Assembly: GCF_000190595.1 (NCBI RefSeq)
Contig: NC_015167.1
Location: 1,911,501 to 1,975,500 of the forward strand
Source: Cellulophaga lytica DSM 7489
GTDB lineage: Bacteria > Bacteroidota > Bacteroidia > Flavobacteriales > Flavobacteriaceae
Direction of reading: 5' to 3'
Length of the DNA stretch: 64,000 nucleotides
This document shows positions 15,980 to 25,363 of this stretch, piece after piece (position 1 is the stretch's first letter; each line of letters begins with the position of its first letter). Position numbers and translations under genes: made by a program. Under the pieces are notes generated by a model. That model saw nothing but the letters and a program-made list of their open reading frames with translations. It was not told the DNA's origin and searched no databases.

Positions 15980-16346
15980 TTTTCGGAACAATTAAAGCTA
16001 ACTAGTTAGTAACCTCATTTTATTGCGTTTATTCCGCCAATATGGTTGAATAAACGCACATTTTACATTTTTAACTGTTATTTTTCCCACAATTTATAAT
16101 TATTTTCTGTATTGTAATTACGTAAATGTGTAATTAGCCCAATTTTGTGTGTAAAATGCATTAAATATACCCCGTTTTGTATTTTTATTTAGGAATTTTT
16201 TAATCATTTTTAAACGACTACAAATAGTTACAACCGAAAGTAAGCGCTTTGTAACCGTATAAAGTTTGGTTGCGGTTTTAGGTTTGCAGTGCCATTGCAA
16301 TAGTGCTTTGGTAGTAGTAACTGTTAAACATTAAAACACACAAATT
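15980..16346. other. 367-base gap upstream of ssb
   Basis: No gene or repeat arm recognised here. It is the right edge of the accessory region. It should contain the ssb promoter and the 5' region of the 118-residue protein gene, which are divergent. Inverted copies such as gtaattacgtaaatgtgtaattagc occur near 16116-16140, but I cannot assign a factor. Confidence 0.4.
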
Positions 16347-16682
16347 ATGAACGCACTTAAAAACAGAGTACAGTTAATTGGGAACTTAGGTAACGATCCA
16401 GAAATTATAAACTTAGATGGTGGTAAAAAGCTTGCACGCTTTTCTATAGCTACTAATGAGACGTACAAAAACGCTGCTGGAGAAAAAATAACAGATACCC
16501 AATGGCACAATGTTGTTGCTTGGGGTAAAACTGCAGAAATTGTAGAGAACTTTTTAACCAAAGGAAAAGAAATTGCTTTAGAGGGCAAATTGGTTAACAG
16601 GTCTTACGAGACCAAAGAAGGCGAAAAAAGATATGGTACAGAGGTGAATTGTAACGAGATTTTAATGCTTGGTAAAGGGTAA
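16347..16682 (+). CDS. ssb: Single-stranded DNA-binding protein, short form
   Basis: A 111-residue OB-fold protein. The start, MNALKNRVQLIGNLGNDPEI, and motifs such as KKLARFSIATNETY, TQWHNVVAWGKTAEIVENFL and GKEIALEGKLVNRSYETKEG are those of bacterial SSB. It coats ssDNA during replication, repair and recombination. It ends with NEILMLGKG, so it lacks the flexible tail and the acidic DDDIPF-type tip that recruits partners in longer SSBs. It is probably the second, shorter SSB of the genome. The next gene, tex, is convergent; a hairpin terminator separates them. Confidence 0.9.
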   Translation: MNALKNRVQLIGNLGNDPEIINLDGGKKLARFSIATNETYKNAAGEKITDTQWHNVVAWGKTAEIVENFLTKGKEIALEGKLVNRSYETKEGEKRYGTEVNCNEILMLGKG

Positions 16683-16708
16683 TGTAACCTAAACACTAAC
16701 CATAAACT

Positions 16709-16744
16709 AAAAAGGCTTTCTATACTGGTTTAGAAAGCCTTTTT
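16709..16744. terminator. Bidirectional terminator between ssb and tex
   Basis: A 12-base inverted repeat, aaaggctttcta / tagaaagccttt, with A-run and T-run flanks sits between the two convergent genes and can serve both strands. Confidence 0.8.
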
Positions 16745-16748
16745 AGTA

Positions 16749-18872
16749 TTACATATTTTTATGTAAAGCTAGTTGTATGCGCTTACGGGCAACGTCTACC
16801 TCTAATACTTTTACCACTATTTGTTGGTGTAGGCTTACGTGCTCATTTACGTCTTTTACAAAAGTGTCTGCCAGGTTAGATATGTGTATTAAGCCACTTT
16901 CCTTAATACCAACATCTACAAAACAACCAAAATTGGTAATATTGTTTACTATACCTGGTAATAACTGTCCAGCAACAAGGTCTGTTATAGATCGTATGTT
17001 TTGGTTAAAAGAAAATACTTTGGCTTTTTCTCTAATATCTAAACCTGGTTTCTCTAACTCCTTAACAATGTCTTGCAATGTTGGTAAACCAACAGTATCT
17101 GTGCAGTATTTTTGTAGGTCTATTTTTTGTAAAACCTCTTTATTGCCAATTAACTCTTCAATAGGTACTTTGGCATCTTTTGTTATTTGTTGTACTATGC
17201 TGTAACTCTCTGGGTGTACGGCAGAATCGTCTAACGGATTTTTGGCATTTTTTATGCGTAAAAAAGCTGCACCTTGCTCAAATGCTTTTCCGCCCAAACG
17301 TGGTACTTTTTTTATGGCTGTTCTGCTTGTAAAAGCACCATTTTCGTTTCGGTAATTTACTATGTTTTCGGCTAATTTTGGTCCAATACCAGATACATAA
17401 CTTAGTAAAGATGTACTTGCGGTGTTTATATTTACACCAACCGCATTTACACAACTCTCTACAACAGTGTCTAAAGATTGTTTTAGTTTGCTTTGGTCTA
17501 CATCATGTTGGTATTGCCCAACACCTATAGATTTTGCATCTATTTTTACCAATTCTGCTAACGGATCTGCAAGTCTACGCCCAATAGAAACCGCACCACG
17601 CACGGTAACATCATAATTAGGAAACTCGTCTCTAGCAATTTTTGATGCCGAGTATATAGATGCGCCTGCTTCGCTAACCACAAAAACTTCTAATGGGTTT
17701 TTAAATTGTATGCGTTTAACCAATTGCTCTGTTTCTCTAGAGGCTGTACCGTTACCTATTGCTATGGCTTCAATTTTATAAGCATCTGCTAAAGAGCTAA
17801 TTTTTTTAATTGCTTCTGTGCTTTTGTTTTGTGGTGCATGCGGATAAATGGTTTCATTATGCAACAAATCTCCTTGGGCATCTAAACACACCAATTTGCA
17901 ACCGGTTCTAAAACCAGGATCTAAGGCTAATATTCTTTTTTCGCCTAAAGGAGAACCTAATAGTAATTGTTTTAAATTTTTAGAGAAAACAGCTATTGCA
18001 TCTGCATCTGCTTTTTCTTTAGCATTTTTTAAAAGCTCGTTAGACAAAGAGGGGAGAAGTAGTCTTTTGTAAGCATCTTGTATAGCAAGCTCTATTTGCT
18101 GTGCACAGGCATTGTTACTTTTTATAATTCGGGTTTCAATTTTATCTAAAGCTCTATCATTGTCTATTTCTATTTTAACCCTAATAAAACCTTCTTTTTC
18201 TGCTCTTAAAATGGCAAGTAACCTGTGTGATGGGCATCGTTTTAAAGCCTCGCTCCAGTCAAAATAATCTCTAAACTTCTGGGCTTTTTCGTCTTCTTTT
18301 TTAGTGCCAATAACTTTGGTGGTAATTAGGGCATAGTTTTCAAGCTGGTGGCGTATACCGTTTCTAATATCTGTGCGCTCATTAATCCATTCAGATATAA
18401 TATGTCTGGCTCCTTCTAACGCCAAATCTTCATTAACAATAACATCATTTAGGTATCTAGAGGCTGTATATTCAATTTCATCATTACGCTGTGCCATTAT
18501 TATTTTGGCTAAAGGCTCTAAACCGTTTTTAATAGCGGTTTCTGCCTTTGTCTTACGCTTTTTCTTAAACGGAAGGTAAATATCTTCTAAGGTAGTAAGG
18601 TTGTCTGTGGCAGCAATTTTTGTTTGTAGTTCTGGCGTTAAAACATCTTGTTCTTGCAACGCTTTTAGTATTGCTGCTTTTCTTTTTTCTAAGGCTTCAA
18701 ACTGAGCTTTGTAGGTAACAATAGCACCAATTTGTACCTCGTCTAAATTTCCTGTTTTTTCTTTACGGTATCTAGATATAAAAGGTATGGTACAATCTTG
18801 ATTTAAAAGCTCTATAGTATTTTTTACACTTAGTTCTGGTAACTGCGTGTGTTTAAGTATATATTTTATCAT
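16749..18872 (-). CDS. tex: Tex-like RNA-binding transcription accessory protein
   Basis: A 707-residue protein with the full Tex architecture. It has an N-terminal helical region with the motif PFISRYRKEKTG, a YqgF/RNase-H-like domain in the middle (RILALDPGFRTGCKLVCLDAQ and AIAIGNGTASRETEQL), helix-hairpin-helix segments (YVSGIGPKLAENIVNYR), and a C-terminal S1 domain (LPGIVNNITNFGCFVDVGIK through HISNLAD). Tex binds nucleic acids and modulates transcription and translation. Length is close to the usual 720-780 residues. The only upstream room, 87 bases, is largely occupied by the terminator of the OmpA operon, so its own promoter is not evident. Confidence 0.95.
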   Translation of the reverse strand: MIKYILKHTQLPELSVKNTIELLNQDCTIPFISRYRKEKTGNLDEVQIGAIVTYKAQFEALEKRKAAILKALQEQDVLTPELQTKIAATDNLTTLEDIYLPFKKKRKTKAETAIKNGLEPLAKIIMAQRNDEIEYTASRYLNDVIVNEDLALEGARHIISEWINERTDIRNGIRHQLENYALITTKVIGTKKEDEKAQKFRDYFDWSEALKRCPSHRLLAILRAEKEGFIRVKIEIDNDRALDKIETRIIKSNNACAQQIELAIQDAYKRLLLPSLSNELLKNAKEKADADAIAVFSKNLKQLLLGSPLGEKRILALDPGFRTGCKLVCLDAQGDLLHNETIYPHAPQNKSTEAIKKISSLADAYKIEAIAIGNGTASRETEQLVKRIQFKNPLEVFVVSEAGASIYSASKIARDEFPNYDVTVRGAVSIGRRLADPLAELVKIDAKSIGVGQYQHDVDQSKLKQSLDTVVESCVNAVGVNINTASTSLLSYVSGIGPKLAENIVNYRNENGAFTSRTAIKKVPRLGGKAFEQGAAFLRIKNAKNPLDDSAVHPESYSIVQQITKDAKVPIEELIGNKEVLQKIDLQKYCTDTVGLPTLQDIVKELEKPGLDIREKAKVFSFNQNIRSITDLVAGQLLPGIVNNITNFGCFVDVGIKESGLIHISNLADTFVKDVNEHVSLHQQIVVKVLEVDVARKRIQLALHKNM

Positions 18873-18874
18873 TA

Positions 18875-18910
18875 AAAAAGACCTTATAAATTTAGTTTTA
18901 TAAGGTCTCT
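18875..18910 (-). terminator. Rho-independent terminator of the OmpA/lipocalin unit
   Basis: In transcription direction, AGACCTTATAAA, a short loop and TTTATAAGGTCT form a strong hairpin followed by TTTTTT. It ends one base before the tex ATG, so it is also the 5' leader of tex. Confidence 0.7.
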
Positions 18911-18959
18911 AATATATTTAACTCAATTGATTTAATCGAATTTCTGTGCTATAATTTTT

Positions 18960-19667
18960 CTAGTTTTCGCCAGACTGCATTTTAGCATCATTTATCATTT
19001 TCTCGTTAGGTAAAATAGCAACGTTTACTCTTCTGTTTTTTGCTCTACCTTCTGGTGTACTGTTATCATGCGTTGGTTTTTCTTCTCCAAACCACTCTGT
19101 AGTAAATCTACTAGCAGCAATTCCTTTAGCTGTTAAGTATGATGTTACTGCGTTTGCTCTGTTTTTAGATAACGTCATGTTGTAATCTGCAGCACCAGAA
19201 CTATCTGTATGGCCTACAACCAAAATATTGGTATCTGGATACTCTATAAATACATTAGCTAATTTATCTAAAGATGTTTTAGATGCACCGTTAATGTTGT
19301 ATTTAGCTGTGTCAAAAAATACACCACTGTTTTCATCAAAAGTTACAACAATACCATCATCTACACGCTCTACTTGTGCACCCGGAATTTCTTCTTCAAT
19401 TTTTTGTGCTTGCTTATCCATTCTATTACCAATAAGCACACCAGCACCACCACCAACAACACCACCAATAACTGCACCTAGCTCGCCATTGCCTCCTTTG
19501 CCTACATTGTTACCAATTATAGCACCTAAAATTGCACCACCAGCAGCACCAATTGCACCACCTTTTTGTTTGTTGTTTGCGTTTTGTACAGCATCACAAC
19601 TTGTAAAATTTACCATTAATAGTAATGCAAATACACCTATTGTTATTTTTTTTATTGTTGTTTTCAT
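18960..19667 (-). CDS. OmpA-family lipoprotein with glycine-zipper domain (YiaD-like)
   Basis: A 235-residue protein with lipobox FTSC (Cys24). Residues 35-85 form a glycine-zipper region (GGAIGAAGGAILGAIIGNNV) that likely inserts in the membrane. The C-terminal part (about 120-230) is an OmpA domain, with the peptidoglycan-binding sequence VVGHTDSSGAADYNMTLSKN and the NRRV segment; it should tether the outer membrane to the cell wall. The lipocalin-like lipoprotein gene lies just upstream (43 bases), so the two form a short unit with a terminator after this gene. Confidence 0.9.
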   Translation of the reverse strand: MKTTIKKITIGVFALLLMVNFTSCDAVQNANNKQKGGAIGAAGGAILGAIIGNNVGKGGNGELGAVIGGVVGGGAGVLIGNRMDKQAQKIEEEIPGAQVERVDDGIVVTFDENSGVFFDTAKYNINGASKTSLDKLANVFIEYPDTNILVVGHTDSSGAADYNMTLSKNRANAVTSYLTAKGIAASRFTTEWFGEEKPTHDNSTPEGRAKNRRVNVAILPNEKMINDAKMQSGEN

Positions 19668-19710
19668 GTGTTAATTTTAAATTATTTAATAATTAATGGG
19701 TTGTGTTTTT

Positions 19711-20187
19711 TTACCAATCTGCTTTGGTAAAGTTCATTGTAATTGTAAATGGTTTGCCATCTACAGATAAAGTTTGTGTCCAGGTCATATTAGACTCTGT
19801 TAACAATGCAAGTGATAATCTAAACCCTACGTTGTTTTGACTTTTACCTTTTGCGTCTGTAGGCTTAATTAGAAAGTCGTACAAACCAGTAGTTTCATCA
19901 ATTTCCTGAATTGTAAAAATAAAGTTACGTTCTCCTGTAGCACAATTTGCATTGTTTATGCTATACTTACCAGTGTTGTTGTTAGGTATAAAAGACCAAG
20001 AACTACCTTGAAAGCATTCTTTAGATACATCGTTTAAAAGCGTAACATTATATTCACCAGCTTCACTATAAGATATGTTGCTAAGTGTCCATTCTCCTTT
20101 AATTACTTTTTTTGATGTTCTAACGGTTTTTGATGCTCCGCAAGAAACTAAACTTACTGCAAGTAGTAGTACTATTAACTGTTTCAT
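19711..20187 (-). CDS. Lipocalin-like lipoprotein
   Basis: A 158-residue protein with lipobox LVSC (Cys16). The mature sequence opens with KGEWTLSNISYSEAGEYNVT and is beta-rich with a Cys pair likely to form a disulfide. This matches the lipocalin-like family (PF13648-type) of Bacteroidota. The ligand is unknown. It is followed by the OmpA lipoprotein gene on the same strand. The promoter should lie in the 170 bases to its right, where no strong TAnnTTTG pair was fixed. Confidence 0.75.
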   Translation of the reverse strand: MKQLIVLLLAVSLVSCGASKTVRTSKKVIKGEWTLSNISYSEAGEYNVTLLNDVSKECFQGSSWSFIPNNNTGKYSINNANCATGERNFIFTIQEIDETTGLYDFLIKPTDAKGKSQNNVGFRLSLALLTESNMTWTQTLSVDGKPFTITMNFTKADW

Positions 20188-20359
20188 AATTTATTTTGAT
20201 TTATGTATATACGAAATAACTGTTTTTTTAGACCACACAGTAACTCATTTGCATAAAATGATAATGCAATAAATTTGTAGTCCAAATACTATGTAAAGAT
20301 ACTAGATGTTGTATTAACTAGGTGTGAAAAAAACTGTAAATTAGATGAAGTGCGTAGTC

Positions 20360-20533
20360 TTAGGCTACTTTTTTAAGCAAATCAAAACAAGGACATTTTT
20401 TACAACGCTTGTTTTCAGATTTCTTATATTTTTTACAGCATTTGCTTTTTACCTTATCTGCAACTTTAGGAGTTGCTTTTAGCAATTTTTTTAATGCTTT
20501 TTTTTCTTTTTTCTTATCCTTTTTTTTGCCCAT
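20360..20533 (-). CDS. 57-residue lysine/cysteine-rich protein
   Basis: ATG at 20533 to TAA at 20360-20362 encodes MGKKKDKKKEKKALKKLLKA and then a Cys cluster (KCCKKYKKSENKRCKKCPCF, i.e. CC and CxxCxC). More than a third of the residues are Lys. The pattern fits a small metal- or nucleic-acid-binding protein. Lys-rich short ORFs of this type are seen in related flavobacteria as far as I recall. It lies 75 bases downstream of ferritin on the same strand, so it may belong to the same transcript and be linked to iron. Function unknown. Confidence 0.65.
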   Translation of the reverse strand: MGKKKDKKKEKKALKKLLKATPKVADKVKSKCCKKYKKSENKRCKKCPCFDLLKKVA

Positions 20534-20608
20534 AACTACTTATGCCTAAAAATAGTACGGCAAAAGTAGTTATTTTAAATTAATCTAAATAAAATTATTT
20601 TGTTAAAC

Positions 20609-21127
20609 TTATTGTGGATCTTCTGTAGAGGCTGTAGACACTGTTAGTTGCTGTATATCTCTATCAAACAAATACAAACCACCTTTATCATCTCCAATAA
20701 GGTTTATTTTGTCTAAAATAGTACGTGCCATAGCTTCTTCCTCTATTTGTTCTGATACGTACCATTGTAAAAAGTTATGTGTAGCATAATCTTTTTCTTG
20801 TAAGGTAATGTGTACTAGCTCATTAATACTATTAGAAACAAACACTTCATGTTCAAATAATTTTTCGAACATTTCTTTAAAAGAATTAAAGGTTACGTTA
20901 GGTGCGGCAAGCTCAGAAATTTGTGCGTGTCCGCCACGTTCATTAACAAATTTAACCAGTTTTAGCATATGGTCTCGCTCTTCATTAGACTGGTCGTACA
21001 TAAAACCAGCAACACCCTCAAGACCTTTTACCTCTGCCCAACAAGCCATAGCTAAATAAATCTGAGAAGATTCTGCTTCTATTTTTATCTGATTGTTAAG
21101 TGCTTTTTCTATATTTTTTGATAACAT
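20609..21127 (-). CDS. ftnA: Ferritin (non-haem iron storage)
   Basis: A 172-residue four-helix ferritin. The ferroxidase ligands are visible in EAESSQIYLAMACWAE (Glu18), SNEERDHMLKLVKF (Glu and His, about residues 48-53) and the later helix WYVSEQIEEEAMARTI. It oxidises Fe(II) and stores Fe(III) in a 24-mer shell in the cytosol. Length matches prokaryotic ferritins. It starts 29 bases downstream of the metG stop; the gap is too short for a typical promoter, so it may be read from metG. The Lys/Cys-rich small gene follows. Confidence 0.92.
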   Translation of the reverse strand: MLSKNIEKALNNQIKIEAESSQIYLAMACWAEVKGLEGVAGFMYDQSNEERDHMLKLVKFVNERGGHAQISELAAPNVTFNSFKEMFEKLFEHEVFVSNSINELVHITLQEKDYATHNFLQWYVSEQIEEEAMARTILDKINLIGDDKGGLYLFDRDIQQLTVSTASTEDPQ

Positions 21128-21156
21128 AATTTTCTTCTTTTTATAAAATTACAAAA

Positions 21157-23235
21157 TTAATTTATTGTTTCGCCACTATTTACACCATCTTCATCTGGGT
21201 TCACAAAAACTAATTTTCCGTCTGCATTTTCTGTCATTAAAATCATTCCTTCACTCTCTACACCGCGTAAAGCTCTTGGAGCTAGGTTTACTAAAACAGT
21301 AACTTTTTTGCCTACAATTTCTTCAGGAGTAAAGCTTTCTGCAATACCAGAAACTATGGTGCGGGTATCTAAACCAGTATCTACCTTTAAAACCAATAGC
21401 TTTTTTGCTTTAGCCATTTTTTCTGCTTCTATAATGGTACCAACACGCATATCTAACTTTGTAAAATCGTCAAAAGTAATGGTGTCTTTTTGTGCAGCTA
21501 CTTCTTTGCTCATTTGTAAGTTTGCTTTTTTTGTTGCTTCTAGCTTTGCTAGTTGAGCTTCAATTTCTTTGTCTTCTACTTTTCTAAACAACAATTCTGC
21601 TTTGTTAATTGTATGTCCGGCTGGTAATAATACGTCTTGGGTAGCAATAGTATTCCATTCTACGTTATTATTTGCAGCACTTACATTTAAAATGTTTTTA
21701 AGTTTATCCGATGTAAAAGGTAAAAATGGCTCACTTAGTACAGCCAATGCAGATGCTATTTGTAAAGCAACATACATTATGGTTTTTACACGTTCCTCAT
21801 CTTGCTTAATAACTTTCCAAGGTTCTTCATCTGCTAAGTACTTGTTACCAAGTCTAGCTAAATTCATTAATTCTTGTCCGGCTTCTCTAAATCTATAGCG
21901 TTCTAAAGAACTAGAAATTATTTCTGGGTATTTTTTAACCTCTTCTAAAGTAGCTTTATCTATTTCAGAAAATGTAGCAGGAGTAGGTAAAACACCGTTG
22001 TAATATTTGTTTGTTAATACCACAACTCTGTTTATAAAATTACCAAAAATGGCAACCAACTCGTTATTATTACGTGCCTGAAAATCTTTCCAAGTAAAAT
22101 CGTTATCCTTAGTTTCTGGAGCGTTTGCAGTTAGTGTGTAACGCAAAACATCTTGCATATCTGGGAAATCTTCTAAATACTCATGCAACCAAACTGCCCA
22201 GTTTTTAGAAGTTGATAACTTATTGCCTTCTAAATTTAAAAATTCATTTGCTGGTACGTTTTCAGGTAGAATAAAATCTCCGTGTGCTTTTAGCATACTA
22301 GGGAAAATAATACAGTGAAAAACAATATTATCTTTACCTATAAAGTGAAGCATTTTTGTGTTTTCATCTTTCCAATATGGCTCCCAATCTTTGCCCTCGC
22401 GTGCAGCCCATTCTTTGGTAGATGAGATGTAGCCAATAGGTGCATCAAACCAAACATAAAGTACTTTGCCCTCACCACCTGGTACCGGAACAGGAATTCC
22501 CCAGTCTAAATCTCTGGTTACGGCACGTGGTTTTAAACCATCGTCTATCCAAGATTTGCATTGTCCGTAAACATTAGGTTTCCAATCGTTTTTATGGCCT
22601 TCTAAAATCCATTCTTTTAAAAAGTCCTCATACCTATCTAAAGGTAAAAACCAGTGTTTTGTTTCTTTTAAAGTAGGTACAGCACCAGATACGGTAGATT
22701 TAGGATTTATTAATTCGGTAGCACTTAATGTAGATCCACAGTTTTCACATTGGTCTCCATAAGCTTCTTCATGGCCACATTTTGGACACGTACCAATTAC
22801 AAACCTATCTGCCAAAAACTGTTTAGCTTCTGCATCATATAATTGTTCTGTAGTTTCTTCTATAAAATCACCTTTGTCATACAAATTCTTAAAAAACTCA
22901 GAAGCTGTATCATGGTGTACTTGTGCAGATGTGCGCGAGTAATTATCAAAAGTAATTCCAAAATCTAAAAAAGATTTTTTAATGATTGCGTGGTATTTAT
23001 CTATAACCTGTTTAGGTGTAATGCCTTCCTTTTTGGCTTTCATAGAAATAGCAACACCGTGCTCATCACTACCACAAACAAAGGCAACATCTTTATTGAT
23101 GCCTCTTAAATAACGTGCATAAATATCTGCAGGAACATATACACCTGCCAAATGGCCAATATGTATTGGTCCGTTTGTGTAAGGTAACGCTGCTGTAATT
23201 GTATATCTACTTGGTGTTTTTGTTTGTTGTGCCAT
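21157..23235 (-). CDS. metG: Methionyl-tRNA synthetase
   Basis: Start at ATG 23235 ([20 protein letters not shown]). An upstream in-frame TTG at 23256 falls in the -7 element of the promoter and is rejected. The 692-residue protein has the HIGH-type motif PIHIGHLAG near residue 20, a zinc knuckle [17 protein letters not shown], and the KMSKS-type [11 protein letters not shown]. It ends with a C-terminal tRNA-binding/dimerisation domain ([20 protein letters not shown]). It charges tRNA-Met in the cytosol. Transcribed ahead of ferritin. Confidence 0.96.
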   Translation of the reverse strand: MAQQTKTPSRYTITAALPYTNGPIHIGHLAGVYVPADIYARYLRGINKDVAFVCGSDEHGVAISMKAKKEGITPKQVIDKYHAIIKKSFLDFGITFDNYSRTSAQVHHDTASEFFKNLYDKGDFIEETTEQLYDAEAKQFLADRFVIGTCPKCGHEEAYGDQCENCGSTLSATELINPKSTVSGAVPTLKETKHWFLPLDRYEDFLKEWILEGHKNDWKPNVYGQCKSWIDDGLKPRAVTRDLDWGIPVPVPGGEGKVLYVWFDAPIGYISSTKEWAAREGKDWEPYWKDENTKMLHFIGKDNIVFHCIIFPSMLKAHGDFILPENVPANEFLNLEGNKLSTSKNWAVWLHEYLEDFPDMQDVLRYTLTANAPETKDNDFTWKDFQARNNNELVAIFGNFINRVVVLTNKYYNGVLPTPATFSEIDKATLEEVKKYPEIISSSLERYRFREAGQELMNLARLGNKYLADEEPWKVIKQDEERVKTIMYVALQIASALAVLSEPFLPFTSDKLKNILNVSAANNNVEWNTIATQDVLLPAGHTINKAELLFRKVEDKEIEAQLAKLEATKKANLQMSKEVAAQKDTITFDDFTKLDMRVGTIIEAEKMAKAKKLLVLKVDTGLDTRTIVSGIAESFTPEEIVGKKVTVLVNLAPRALRGVESEGMILMTENADGKLVFVNPDEDGVNSGETIN

Positions 23236-23253
23236 TAAAATTGAATTAAGCTG

Positions 23254-23261
23254 CAAAAATA
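23254..23261 (-). promoter_or_regulatory. metG -7 element
   Basis: On the minus strand the sequence reads TATTTTTG, matching the Bacteroidota TAnnTTTG -7 box, 19 bases ahead of the metG ATG. A -33 TTG is not clear. Confidence 0.4.
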
Positions 23262-23406
23262 CATTTTTAGCAAGCAGTACTAAAGAAAAGATAGAAATAA
23301 ATGCGTGTTACAACCACTAGCTACTTTTAAAAACTAGCGCAATACAACGATTATTTAAAATATAAGCTGTATTTTTTAGTTGTAATTGTATAAAAAAGAT
23401 AAAGTT

Positions 23407-23577
23407 ATGAGTGGTAAGCCAGTACGTAAAGATGTTTTAAAATCTGTAGATTTAGATGCTATAAAAGATACTCCTAAGTCTGAAGATGATATTACACGTG
23501 TGTATAAAAACAAAAATTCTAGAGTTAAAAAGGAGTTAGATTTTAAAACAAAAAAGAACAATACTAAATTGACATAA
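23407..23577 (+). CDS. Small basic hypothetical protein (56 aa)
   Basis: ATG at 23407 gives MSGKPVRKDVLKSVDLDAIK and a Lys-rich tail, ending at TGA. The longer frame starting at 23386 is less likely. The protein is hydrophilic without a signal or domain I know. It lies between the divergent metG promoter and the convergent DUF1501 gene, with a strong hairpin terminator right after its stop, which supports it being transcribed. Confidence 0.5.
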   Translation: MSGKPVRKDVLKSVDLDAIKDTPKSEDDITRVYKNKNSRVKKELDFKTKKNNTKLT

Positions 23578-23578
23578 A

Positions 23579-23612
23579 AAAAGCACCTAAATTAAATAAT
23601 AGGTGCTTTAAT
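23579..23612. terminator. Bidirectional terminator
   Basis: AAGCACCTA / TAGGTGCTT stem (23581-23609) with A and T runs at both sides, between the small plus-strand gene and the convergent DUF1501 gene. Confidence 0.75.
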
Positions 23613-23638
23613 GTAATATTAATTGTAATGTAAACTGA

Positions 23639-25354
23639 TTAAGATACCATTACAGATTTGCTCATTTTTTGATCTTGAACACTTATTCTGTAAATGTATT
23701 TACCTGTGGCAAGGTTTACAGGTAGGCGTTCTCTAATGTTAATTTCTTGAGAGCCTTCTGTAGTCATAGCATTGTATACTGTGCCTATGTTTTGCCCTAA
23801 AATGTTATAAATTTGAATATCTACGTGTGCCGTAAATGGCATTTCTAAATGTATTGTTGGGTTTCCTTTTGTAGGGTAATATGGTTTGTGAACTACCATA
23901 TTTTCTATTACAGGGTCTGGTTCTGTAGGATCTGTTCCTCCGTCTGGTGGTCCAGGTAAAACAGGAGTTTCATCATCAATAGCAATATCTGGAAAATCTT
24001 CTCCACTACAACTAAAACCTAAATCTACTGGCACATAAGTGCGCCCTAATAAATGTCTTTCTACAGCTTCTCTAGGTACACATAACCATTCTGCTAAAAC
24101 AGTGCCATATAAATCTCTAAAATCCATTGTATACTCTAGGTTACCTCTTTCATTAGGATCCTCTAATGATGGATGATCACCAACAAATGCACTACCGTTT
24201 AACGCAGAACCAAAGAATAGTGTAGGACTTGCTTTACCATGATCTGTACCGTTAGATCCGTTTTCGTATATTCTACGTCCAAACTCAGAAAAGGTCATAC
24301 TTAAAACCTTGTCATCTTGCTCTGTACAGGCTAAGTCTTGGTAAAAATCGCTTACGGCAACAGATAAATTTGTCATTAAGCGTTCATGTACTAATGGCTG
24401 ATTTCCGTGCGTGTCAAAACCACCCATAGAAATCATATATACTTTTGTGCCTAAGCCACCTTTTATTAGCTTGGCTAATACAGCTAATTGTCGTGCAAAA
24501 CTATTGTCTTGGTATTCAATACCGCAACCTAAAGCTTCACCACGTTCATAAGCCTCATGTATTTTACCAGAATACTCATAAGTAGTATTAGCAACACCTC
24601 TTAAAAACTTAATTTGGTCACCATACATACAATCGCCAAAAATAGTTTCGTCAGCTATTTCATATTGGTTACCTGTTTCTGCAATACGTTCTAGTTGGTT
24701 AATATTACTTGTTACAAATGCATAATTTGTTTCTTCTCCCTGAAAAACCAAGCTACCATATTGTCCTATTTGGATAGCAGCAGGAGCTTCTGGCGGGTTA
24801 ATTAAATAATCTTGATATAATTCTTCAAAATGTCTACCCATCCAACCTGTTTTTTCACCAGAAAAACCAGTGGTTGTTAAATCGGTATTTGCAAAAATAT
24901 CTGATCCTGTAAAATGAGATAAACTCTGACCTTCATAACCTACGCCATGAACTGCTTTAAACTGACCTTCTCCCCACATGCGCTCTAAAGAGGTCATGTA
25001 TGATGGAACACCAAAATTATCGGTTAATTTTAAAACCTTACTTTCTGGTATGTATATATTAGGTCTTGCATTTGCATAAGTATCATATTGCTCTATTGGT
25101 ATAACAGTACTTAAACCGTCATTACCACCTGCAAGTCTTATTAAAACTAAAACTTTACCGTCTGACTCTGCATCTGCAATTGCAGTAGACAAAGGTGACG
25201 TGGCCGAAGCGTTAAGTACATTGCTACCTAATAGCATAGAACCAGAGCCAACCATCCCCATTGCTTGTAAAAAAGAACGTCTGTTCCATTTTTTATGCTC
25301 TAAGTCATGAGCCTCTTTGTCTGCATGTTGTACTTTAGAATTTGTATTGCACAT
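23639..25354 (-). CDS. DUF1501 protein with Tat-like signal and type IX secretion tail
   Basis: A 571-residue protein. The N-terminus has a twin-arginine-like signal (WNRRSFLQAMGMVGSGSMLL). The central domain contains the DUF1501 hallmarks such as MGGFDTHGNQPLVHERLM and SEFGRRIYENGSNGTDHGKA, which suggest a metal-dependent sulfatase/phosphatase-like fold. The last 80 residues (KPYYPTKGNPTIHLEMPFTA through the KMSKSVMVS end) are a type A sorting domain for the T9SS. It is encoded 9 bases after the DUF1800 gene, the usual partner. The pair's physiological role is unknown; export by T9SS is inferred from the tail. Confidence 0.85.
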   Translation of the reverse strand: MCNTNSKVQHADKEAHDLEHKKWNRRSFLQAMGMVGSGSMLLGSNVLNASATSPLSTAIADAESDGKVLVLIRLAGGNDGLSTVIPIEQYDTYANARPNIYIPESKVLKLTDNFGVPSYMTSLERMWGEGQFKAVHGVGYEGQSLSHFTGSDIFANTDLTTTGFSGEKTGWMGRHFEELYQDYLINPPEAPAAIQIGQYGSLVFQGEETNYAFVTSNINQLERIAETGNQYEIADETIFGDCMYGDQIKFLRGVANTTYEYSGKIHEAYERGEALGCGIEYQDNSFARQLAVLAKLIKGGLGTKVYMISMGGFDTHGNQPLVHERLMTNLSVAVSDFYQDLACTEQDDKVLSMTFSEFGRRIYENGSNGTDHGKASPTLFFGSALNGSAFVGDHPSLEDPNERGNLEYTMDFRDLYGTVLAEWLCVPREAVERHLLGRTYVPVDLGFSCSGEDFPDIAIDDETPVLPGPPDGGTDPTEPDPVIENMVVHKPYYPTKGNPTIHLEMPFTAHVDIQIYNILGQNIGTVYNAMTTEGSQEINIRERLPVNLATGKYIYRISVQDQKMSKSVMVS

Positions 25355-25363
25355 AATAAATGG

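Noticed and set aside
23235-23256. Upstream TTG start for metG
   Set aside because: It overlaps the -7 promoter element, and the family start matches the ATG at 23235.
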